DNA from: Pelagophyceae sp. CCMP2097
Lineage: Eukaryota; Sar; Pelagophyceae
Length of the DNA: 19,017 nt
Assembly (NCBI GenBank): GCA_026770575.1
Contig: MU657391.1
Span: 33,191-52,207, forward strand
Direction of reading: 5' to 3'
A program made the position numbers and the translations under genes. The first letter of the stretch is position 1, and the number at the start of each line of letters is the position of its first letter. Shown piece after piece: positions 1 through 8,130 of the stretch. Under the pieces are notes generated by a model that saw nothing but the letters and a program-made list of their open reading frames with translations, searched no databases and was not told the DNA's origin.

Positions 1-284
1 TGGCTCCGGGCCTCCGGGCCTGGAAGCCTACCTTCGACTCGGGTTTGACGGTTATTCCCCTTTGGGCCAGCCCCACCCAGGGTGGATCTTAAGCAAGCAA
101 GGCAGCCCCCTCGTTCGATTCAAGGCTGGTCGCAGCTGCGAGGCCTCGGCGACCCACTGAGTGCCATGGGCGACCACACGAAGCTCCCTGCGCGCCTCGT
201 CGTCACCGCCGCGAGGCCGGCGCCGGCGGCCGCGAAGCCCGGCCCATACCCTCCTAGTCTAACCCTTCCCCCGGCGAAGCGGAG
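1..284. other. Intergenic segment, no gene recognised
   Basis: This stretch lies beyond the 3' end of the EF-hand/WD40 gene, whose stop is at 285-287 on the minus strand. Short open frames here are typical of GC-rich noise. I see no AATAAA-type signal for the minus-strand gene and no convincing RNA gene. It may hold the 3' UTR of the neighbouring gene. Confidence 0.5.
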
Positions 285-3200
285 TTAGGTTCGTTGGCCG
301 GGTATGCTGTCGTTGAGCGCGAGCGTCGTGGGCGTGCGCCGGAGGAAGCGCGCCCTGTCGTCGGCGACTTGGATCTTGAAGCGCGAGCTGCGCGACCGGA
401 GCTCGCGGAAGTTGAGGTCCTCTATCAAGAGCGTGATGTTGCGGCGCGCCTCGGGCGCGCACTTTTCGAAGACGATGCCGATGAGCTCGCCGAGGCGGAT
501 GGTGCCATCTCGGTCGACGTCAATCTGCAAAAAGAGGAGCATTGCGTCGACCTTTGAGAGCTTTTGGTCCATGCGCTGGAGGAAGAGGAACCACTCGTCC
601 ATGTCGATGGTGCCGCCGAGGTCGACGTCGACGAAGTTGAAGGCGTCTCGGAAGTTGTTTACGTCCGCACCGCCGTACCACGGCGCGGCCACCGTCAACA
701 AGTTCGCGTTCGACGCCGGCCGCTTCGCCGCCGGCAGCTTCGGCGCGCGCGCGACCGCCGGCGCCCGCGAAACGGCGCCGCCGGCGTCGGGCGCGCTCAT
801 GGCGTCGCGCAGCCGGTCCGCGTAGCGCGCCGCATCCGCGAGCCGCGGCGACGCGCCCGGCGGCTCCGCGGCGCCCGTGCGCTGCGTGTCGCGCACGACG
901 GGGTGCGCGTCGCCGCCGCGCATCGCCACGGAGCCGCGCGGCGTCGCGCCGCCGAGGTTTGGGGCGGACGCGGACGTGGCCAGGTCCGGCAGGTCGCCGT
1001 CGCCGGGCCGGCGGTCGTAGGCGCGCCGGCGCGCGGGCACGCTCGCGACGCCGCGCAGCTTGGCGTGGCCCTCGGCGTCGAAGAGGCCAGACTTAAGGCC
1101 GAGGTTCAGCGACGCGCTCGAAAACGCAGCCGGCGACCGCGCCTCGAGCGTTCGCGGCCCGCGGCGCCGCGCACTCTCCGGCGCCGGCGCGGGAGCCGGC
1201 GCCGGCGCGCCCCCCTTGACCTGCGCCAGCGCGCTGCGCCGCGCGACGCGCCGGTCGACGTCGACCGCGGCCACTTCCTCGGCGGCCGCGTCGCGCACCC
1301 CGCTGAGCGTGCGGTGCGACGTCGACCAGGATGCGGCCCCTTCGGTGGGTTCGTCGTCGGCGCCTTCGGTAGTGTCGCGAAGCGACGGCTGGGACGCGCG
1401 GAGCGTGGCGCGGTCCAGGAGTCGCGCGCGGTGCTGGTACGTGCGGCGCTTTTGGACCCGCTCCCACTCCTCCTGGACGCCGGCGGCGGAAGACGTCGAT
1501 GAGACGGAGACGTCGCGGCCGAAGACGTTGACCTTGATGATCTTGTGCACTGCCCGTTTCAGGCTACCATTTGCGGCGCCCAGCGCTTTAGCGGGCGTGG
1601 GCGCCGGGGCCACGCGGCCGGCGGCGGCGTGCTCCTGCAGGAGGGCGCGGGAGATGGCCTCGTGCTCGGGGAGGACGACCACCGGCTTCTTGGAGAAGTA
1701 CTTCCAGTCGGCTGGGGGGACGGTGCGGCGCGCGAGGCTGGCCTCTTGGACGTTTGGCAGTTCAAAGTCGCCGACGGGCGCGAGCGTCGCCGGCGCCCAG
1801 AGCCTTTGGGCGCCGTCGGCGGCGGTCGTGTAGACGCAGGGCGGGTCGTCCACCGCGACGATGTGCAGCACAGCCTCGTCGTGCGCGAGGCGCGAGGCGG
1901 ACGCGGGGAACGTGTCCCATTCGCCGTTGTCGGAAACGTCCATGAGCTGCGCCGCCGCGACGCATCTCGTCATGTCGCGGAAGATCTTGCGGTGCGGTTT
2001 GTACGCGGCGCAGTCCCGCGCGCGCGCAGCGGGCACGGCGCGCGCCGAGGGATACTTCAGAGCCACTGCGTCAAAGTCCCACCCAAAGACGTGGCCGCTC
2101 TCGCACGCCGCGTAGACGCCGACGAACCACGGCGACGCCGCCGACTCCTCTGACGACACCGCCTCGCTCGACGACCCGCGGTCCGACGAAGACGCCCCGC
2201 CCCAGTCGGCGGCCGCCGCGGCGCCCAACCCCTCGGCGTCGGACCGCGGCGAGTACGACCGCGAGCCCTTGCGCTTGCGGCGAGCGGCTTTGACCAACCT
2301 CGCCGGCTCGCTCGCCTCGGTGCGCACGAGGCAGGCGAGGCCGGAGATGCCCGAGGCGATCGCCGGCTGCGCGCCGTAAAACGACCCGCGCCGCGGCGAA
2401 ATCGCGTTCTCCGGCAGGCCCAGCTTGCAGAGTGGCGACACGGCCACGTCCACGCACGAACCTACGGGCCACATATGAGACATACGCCCCGCGCCAGAGT
2501 CTCTCGGACGTGGCCGCGCGCTCTTCGAAAAGGTCTCGCAGGGGCTTCGCACCCGGCTGCTGCGCGAGCGACCAGACGAGGAGTTCGCCGTGCGCGTCCG
2601 CGGTGAGCATGATCATGAGCGGGTCGAGGACTCTGAGCGCGGCGGCGGCGGCGCCGAGCTTGATGACGGCAAACTGGTGGAGCGACTGGAAGCACCAGAC
2701 GCAGACCTCGCCGTCGGCGTCGCCGGTGAGGATCAAAGCGGCGGGCCCCGAGTAGGCGAAGCACGTCACGGCCGCGCCGCGGTGGATGTTTTCCGCGGAC
2801 CGCAACAGCTCCAAAGCCGAGCTCGAGTCGAGGTGGACGTGGAGGAGGCCGTCGAGGCCGACGGAGATCAAGCATTTAGTGTCTGCGCAAAAGGCGATGC
2901 CGGCGACTTCTGCTGCGTGGGGCCGCGCGTGGAAGAGGACTGCTCCGGTGACGTAGTTGAGTACGACAAGGTCGCCGACGTCCGTCCCCACAAAGAGGCG
3001 CCGCTGCCGCGGCTCGTCGAAGCACATGGCCGAGACGTCTGCGGCGCGCGCCGAGGCGGGCGCGGCGGCGACGAAGCGCTGGACGTAGTCGCCGGACCGC
3101 GCGTCCCAGGCGTGGACGCGGTCGCCCACCGCGGCCACAAAGTGCCACGACGTCGAGTTGTAGGCGCAGCAGGCCGGCGGCGCGAACTCGCGCGTCGCCT

Positions 3201-4729
3201 TGACGGGGACGAGGTGGTGCAGGCGCGCGCCGCCGACGAACATGTCGGGAAAGTCGTCTACCGAGAACTTTGCGTTGCCCGGCAAACACAAAGCGCGCGT
3301 CGGGCCCTGCGGGTCCTGGCCGGGCAGCCGGATCGTCTCGTGCAGCGTCGCGCCGCTCGCGTCTCGCGCGAGGTGCCAGACGCGGCATTCAGCCGAATCG
3401 TCGAGCGTAAACACCGTCACCGCGTCGCGGCTCGGGGCCACGAGCTCAATGCTGCAAATGGCCGCGCGGTGGCCCGCCAGAGTGCAGGCGCGCTCGTGCG
3501 ACGTTATGTCCCACACAATGGCGACGTTGTCAAAGCCGCCGGAGACCAAAAGCGACTGCGCATAGGCCAGCGCTCGGACGCCTCGCGTGTGCCCCGCCAG
3601 CGTGCCACGCGGCCGCAGGTTCTCGATGCCCCAGAGGCGCACGGCGCGGTCGAGGCCGCACGTCGCCAGCAGGCCCTTCTCCTTGATGAAGATGAGGTCC
3701 ATCAGAATGTCCGAGTGCGGCACGAGCGGCGCGCCCGCGGGCCGCTGCGTCTTCGCGGCGGTTTCGATGTCCCAGGCGTAGAGGCGCGACGCCGTGTCCA
3801 CGGAGAAGAGCCGGTCCGCCGTCGAGGACCAGACCAAACGGCGGTGCAGCGCCGCGGTGACGATGACGCCCGCCGTTGCGTAGGCGCGGTGCCGCCCCGC
3901 CGACGTGAGCTGCTCCGTGAGGAGGTGGATGGCATGGTCTGAGAGCGCCGCGACGAGCGTCGACCGCTCGGGGATGTAACAGAGGTCGTGGATCGACGCC
4001 TCCTTGGCGCCCGCGAACGAGTGCGCGTGCTCATAAGTGCCCGCCGTGTCGTACGCCGACAGCGCCGCCGAGTCGCGCTCCACGACGAGCAGACGGCCCA
4101 GCTCGGGCACGAGGAGGAGCAGGTGCACGGGGGCGTGCTTCGTTGACCTACGAGGCATTCAAGAGGGCCCGAACCACCGCCTCGAACGCAACCCGCGCCG
4201 GCCCTCCTGGGTTGCCGACTGCTTCGGGCGCGGCGTCGGGCTGCGCCTCGCCGGGGGGTCTCTTGACGGCGTGCGCCGCGTCGAGGACGTAGCGAACGGT
4301 GGACTCGTCGGCGGCGCCACGCGCGGCGCTCCCCGGCGGCCGCTGGACGTCGTCGTCGTCGGCGCCCGCGGCTGACATGCCCGCGGAGACAGCGTGGTTC
4401 GTGAATTCCTCCCAGTCGACTCGGCCGTTGCCGTCGATGTCAATTTGGCGGAAGAGTTCGTGGAGCAGCGCGACGACGTGCGCCGCCTCGCGCGGCCGGA
4501 GGAGCTCGTTCCGCCGCGCGTGCGTGGCCACGAGCTGCCGGAACAGAATTTGCGAGAAGCGCGCCAGCTCGGGCCCGCCCTTTTCCGCGAGGAAGGCGCG
4601 TTTCATGTCCGGCAGCGCGCCCGAAGACAGCGCCGCGCAGACCTGGGCCACGCCCGAGAAGAGGCGCTTCTTCGCCGCTCTAAGCCATGGGAAGATGTCG
4701 GACATGGACTGCTGCGCCGCCGCGATCAT
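285..4729 (-). CDS. EF-hand / WD40-repeat / EF-hand protein (WDR49-like)
   Basis: A large calcium-binding scaffold of the EF-hand plus WD40 family (animal WDR49 and protist relatives). The modelled exons are 4729-~4247, ~4137-2553 and 2461-285, giving about 1,414 residues. The first exon has a canonical EF-hand loop DIDGNGRVDWEE at residues 97-108. The middle exon carries a WD40 series with signatures such as GLDRAVRLW, GGFDNVAIVWDI, GDADGEVCVW and HGELLVWSL. The third exon adds HVFGWDF and DGAQRLW repeats, then a long Ala/Arg/Ser-rich linker. Two C-terminal EF loops follow, DVDLGGTIDMDE (about 1301) and DVDRDGTIRLGE (about 1337). The 2552-2462 intron is GTGCGA...TAG, phase 1, 91 nt. The first intron is less certain: a 4246-4138 GC-AG intron fits the frame, and a TAG at 4148 is an alternative acceptor. 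The start could instead be internal if the gene continues upstream into the TerD exons. The partner and cellular role are unknown; relatives are often found in ciliated protists. Confidence 0.85.
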
Positions 4730-4805
4730 CTCGCCCCGCGTCCCCGCCTACGTCGGAGCATCCACCCAAACGCAAGGCCTTTTGCTCATCGGGGCAGGGC
4801 AACAC

Positions 4806-5846
4806 CCGTCGGATCCGGGCGCCGGTATCTGCGGTGCTCTGCTCGAGGCCGCCGTCGAGGCGCCAGAGGGGCACGAGGCCGTTGGCCGAGGCGTCGCGGG
4901 CGAGCTTGAAGAGAACGCACAAATTCGCAGTCGAATCGACGAGGTGCGGGTCACGCCGCAGCCGCCGCGACCGCCGGCGCCTGCGCGGCGCGAGCGTCGC
5001 GCGGATGCAAGGCGCGAGGGCCCTCGCCAACCACGCTCGAACCGCCCGGGTGTTTCAGGGCGCGGGTCGGCGCTTCATGATGCGCTTCGAGTTGCGCTCG
5101 TCGTCGGCGTCGCTCCCGGCGGATGCGCGGTCGCCAAAGGGCACGGATGGCCGGAGGGCGTAGAACCGTGCGCGGTCGGCGGCCGACGCGTGGACGGTGG
5201 CCTCCCAGAGCGGGTGGACGTTGATCAGCGTGCGCTCGTGCCAGGGCTTGCCGACGCCGTCGACGGGTTGGCTCGACTCGACGAAGGTGAGGTGATCGAC
5301 GGTGAACTCGACGTGGCCGACGTTGTCGAACGTCGACGAAAAATTGGTCGCACACACGGCCACGGCGTGCACCTAAGGCGAAGCGTCGCCAATCGACGAC
5401 GACAAGCTCATCGCGCGGACGCACCTGCGAGGCAAAGCGCCGCGTGTCCACGAAGACCTGCTCCGTCGGCCCGCCGCCGGCCTCGTGCACCGCGTCGCCG
5501 CCATGCGACGCCGCGCGGTCGTTTGAGACCGTGTTCTCAAAGTCCACAATCTCAAGACATCGGCCCTGGACGTCGAAGAGCTGGCAAGAAAGGTCCAGGT
5601 CGCACAGAGTCGCGCCCTTGCCTGCGCGCGCGGTCCGCCGCGTGCGACGCCGCGCAAACGACCCGCGGCCGGCGACACGTCTTTCCATCGCTCCGAGGCC
5701 CGATGACAGCCGGGTGCGCGCCGTCGCGGGCACCGATCCCCGGGACGCCGCGCCGCGCCGCTCCACTTGAGCTTGATGAGCAGGTCCGTCTGCGAGGGAA
5801 GGAGGAGCTCGCGCCGGAAGCACGACAGCTCGCGCGCGGAGGGCAT
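4806..5846 (-). CDS. TerD-domain protein (exons), possibly the N-terminus of the WD40 gene
   Basis: Pieces of a TerD domain, a calcium-binding beta-sandwich known from bacterial tellurite/stress operons and some protists, run through three frames. Exon 1 starts at 5846 and contains LLIKLKWSG, matching the GWD strand. Exon 2 (5621-5425) holds the core: CDLDLSCQLFD, then a FENTVS segment, a SHGGDAV segment and EQVFVDTRRF. This parallels the family pattern DLDASA...NLVS...HSGDN...EIFVDL. Exon 3 starts at 5372 with VHAVAVCAT and FDNVGHVEF. A fourth segment near 4980-4806 has ANLCVLFKLARDASANG and LWRLDG, resembling the domain's last strands. The 5424-5373 intron is clear (CAG|GTGCGT...TTAG, 52 nt, phase 0). 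The 5758-5622 intron and the exon 3/4 junction (about 5060-4980) are tentative. If it is a separate gene, its last frame runs to a stop at 4680, overlapping the next gene. If fused, the 4805-4748 intron joins it to the EF-hand exon. Confidence 0.65.
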
Positions 5847-6128
5847 CGCGCCGTGGGCCAGCGGGCAGCCTCCGGGACGCTCCGCGTCACCCGGACTCCG
5901 AGCGCGGAGCCGCCGAGGGACCCCCTCTCTCCGTTTCCGGCGCAGCGCTCGTTATCGCCGAACTGAACAGTCGCGACGTACGCGACCGTGACGGCCGAAG
6001 GGCCAACGTCCCCGGGCGGCGTCGGCCTCGCGATCGAAGGAGGCCTTGTTATTAGGCTGCGCGTCTGTGGCGTCGGGCTGGTTCGCGACGGCCGCTTCGC
6101 TTGACTTCACTGATTCGCGGCGGCCGCT
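5847..6128. other. Intergenic region upstream of the TerD gene and downstream of the transporter
   Basis: This 280-base stretch holds the 3' flank of the transporter and the 5' flank of the TerD exons, both on the minus strand. I see no convincing TATA box or coding exon. A 21-nt imperfect direct repeat sits at its right edge and is listed separately. Confidence 0.4.
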
Positions 6129-6130
6129 TC
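6078..6130. repeat. 21-nt imperfect direct repeat at the transporter 3' end
   Basis: Two copies of ctgRttcgcgRcggccgcttc (R = g or a) lie at 6078-6098 and 6110-6130, matching at 19 of 21 positions with a 32-nt period. The second copy overlaps the transporter stop codon, so the first lies in its 3' flank. This looks like a local tandem duplication with no evident function. Confidence 0.7.
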
Positions 6131-7879
6131 ACGTCCTCGCGGCGGCGACGAGGCCGCGGATGTTGCGGTAGGTGCAGACGAGGGCGAGCGCGGTCATCGA
6201 GGCGAAGATGACGCGGCAGGCGTTGCGCCGGAGCAGCGCGCCTTCGCCGCGCTTCTGCTCGCGAACTTTCAAGTAGAGCGCCGACGGCAGGATGAATGCG
6301 ACGAAGAGCCCCACCGACGCGCCGGCGACGGCCCAGACGGTGGCCACACCGGGCACGAACGTCGCCGCCGCCGCCGCGCCGAAGACGATGGCCGCCGTCA
6401 GCGCCACGTGCCGCGCCTGCGCGCCCGCGCCGCCGGGCGTGGGCGCATGGAAGAAGCCGCCGATGCGGCGCGCGTTGGCGCGCGCGGCCGTCTCGCAGCA
6501 GCCGTCGCCGAGCTTGCTCGCGAGCGTGTGCAGCGACTCGCGCAGCGGGATGACGAGGCCTGGCGTGTTGAGGAGAATGGACAGCGCAAAGGCGCCACCG
6601 GCGCCCGCGAGGAGCGCGTCCTTGGGCGCGGCGGGGGCGCCGTTGAGGCTGCCGGCGCCGCTGCCGCCGCCGACCTGCGGCGCCGCGCGGCCGGCGAGGC
6701 ACTTCAGAGCGTCCTGCGCGACCTCGAGCGGCGCGTCGGCGCAAACAATGGCGCCCGCGATGCCAAAGAACAGAAAAAACGCCGTCGAGAGGCCGATGGC
6801 CACGTGAATGAGACGCCGCAGCCGTTCGCGCGACGGGTCCGCCAAGCGCGCGTGGACGCTGAGGACGTTAAATTGGCAGAGGTACATCATGGCCAGGATC
6901 GGCAGGCATGTCAGTGCGGACGCGCCCGACTCGCGCATTGACGCAGCCGGCTCCGGGTAGAGCAGCCGCCGCGCCAGGCCCTCGTCGGCGCGCAGCGCTG
7001 CCGGGGCATCGTACGCGAAGAGGGCCGCGACGACGACGGCGCCGAAGCAACTGAGCGACGCCGCGTACCGCAGCCTGTGCAGCTCGCGGTACAGCGACAG
7101 CGGGAAGATCACCAGCGACACCGCCAGCGCCAGCGCCATCGGCAACCAATCCTCGGGCACCACGAGGCCGAGCAGGTCGCGCATCAGCCTGATGTACGCG
7201 ATGCAGACGAAGATGCAGAGCGCGAGGAGGCAGAAGATGACCAGCGACTCCGCGCGGTCGCCGTAGACGGCGCGCGTCAGCGCCGACAGCGTCGTCGGGC
7301 CCGTGCGGCGCGACGCCGCGCAGAGCCTGGCGGCAGGCTCCGGGGCGGCCGGCGGGCGGGAGGGCGGCGACAAGGGAGGGCGGCGAAAGGGAGGCGCGGC
7401 AGACGCGGCAAATGACGTATAGAGCGAAAAGTCCGACACGACGGCAAAGGCGAGGAGCGCGGGCACGCCGAAGCCGAGCCTGCGCGGCCGCGTCGTCGTC
7501 GGCGGCCCCGGCGGCCGGCTGCGGACGCGGGCGCAAACCCGCAGACGCGGAGCGCGTAGGGCAGCGAGAGCGCGCCGCCGCCGATGATCGTCGAGAGCAT
7601 GGTGAGGACGCCGGCCCAGAGCGGCGCGACGCGCTCCTCGTGCTCGGCGTGCGGCTCCAAGACTTCGGCAGACACGGCGCGCGCGACCCGGGTCCGGCCA
7701 CGGCCCAGCGCCGGCGGCGTCACGGCGTCCCGCAGGGCAGACCCGAAGGACGAGTCCCGCGTGAGGCCGGCCTCGCCCTCGTCGTCGGCCGCGCGGGCGC
7801 CGCAGCACGTATCGCCGTCGTCGCTGGCCCCAACGTCGTCGTCGACGCGGTCGTACGCCGCCGCGCGGCCCCACGCCAT
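6129..7879 (-). CDS. AAAP/SLC38-like amino-acid transporter, 11 TM
   Basis: A membrane permease of the amino acid/auxin permease superfamily, likely moving neutral amino acids. The modelled exons are 7879-7527, 7479-7417 and 7326-6129, totalling exactly 538 codons (537 residues plus stop). The acidic cytosolic N-terminus is followed by TM1 with the family signature IIGGGALSLPYALRVCGF. About ten further hydrophobic helices follow, including LVIFCLLALCIFVCIAYI, MALALAVSLVIFPLSL, LSTAFFLFFGIAGAIVC and VIFASMTALALVCTY. The 7526-7480 intron (GTCCGC...CAG, 47 nt) and the 7416-7327 intron (GTCATT...CCAG, 90 nt, long pyrimidine tract) are both phase 2. The second is a multiple of three and can be misread as a Pro-rich insert. 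I chose the ATG at 7879 because a TATA-like ATATTTATC lies about 55-65 nt upstream. A much longer open frame extending to 8558 is not supported. Substrate and membrane are not evident from sequence. Confidence 0.88.
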
Positions 7880-8130
7880 GCTGCGCGACAAAAAGGCCCC
7901 GCGCGGCCGCGGAGCGTCGGGGAGGCGCGGGGCGATAAATATGTGCCGTCGAGTTCGGTGGAGGGCAGCCGCGGGCGCCCGGGCGCCGCCTTTGGCCCGA
8001 GACGTCACCGTGACTGCGGCGATCGGCGATATAAAAAAAGATCGCGCGGCCGGCCATCGCGCCGGGGCCTCGCCCGCCACCGCCGTCGATCGGATCCAGT
8101 CGTGCTCTCGACGATCGTGCTGGTGCCGGT
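7880..8130. promoter_or_regulatory. Divergent promoter between transporter and AAA+ ATPase genes
   Basis: This is a 250-base head-to-head intergenic region. On the plus strand TATAAAAAAA at 8030-8039 lies about 100 nt before the ATG at 8131. A bZIP-like GACGTCAC at 8001-8008 sits just upstream of it. On the minus strand ATATTTATC (7943-7935) lies about 55-65 nt before the transporter ATG at 7879. Two AT-rich boxes in otherwise extremely GC-rich DNA, each correctly oriented, support core promoters on both sides. The strength and start sites are inferred. Confidence 0.6.

Noticed and set aside
105..135. tRNA T-arm-like GTTCGATTC
   Set aside because: The stem is only partly paired, and no matching acceptor stem or anticodon arm is found at the required distance upstream.
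2424..2481. Alternative WD40-gene intron starting GTCTCA or GTGGCC and ending TGCAAG
   Set aside because: It is possible in phase, but the 2552-2462 option uses the genome's GTGCGA donor and a TAG acceptor. Kept only as an alternative.
2590..3942. Long plus-strand open frame across the WD40 gene
   Set aside because: It is an antisense shadow of the WD40 coding frame. Composition is Arg/Glu/Val-rich and no family motifs are present. Similar shadows at 4299-5966, 8005-9312, 11501-12505 and 15690-16913 were left out for the same reason.
4951..5846. TerD segment as a bacterial tellurite-resistance island or recent transfer
   Set aside because: The domain is interrupted by a GTGCGT intron typical of its neighbours and has the same base composition. 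No other ter genes are present. TerD domains also occur in protists.
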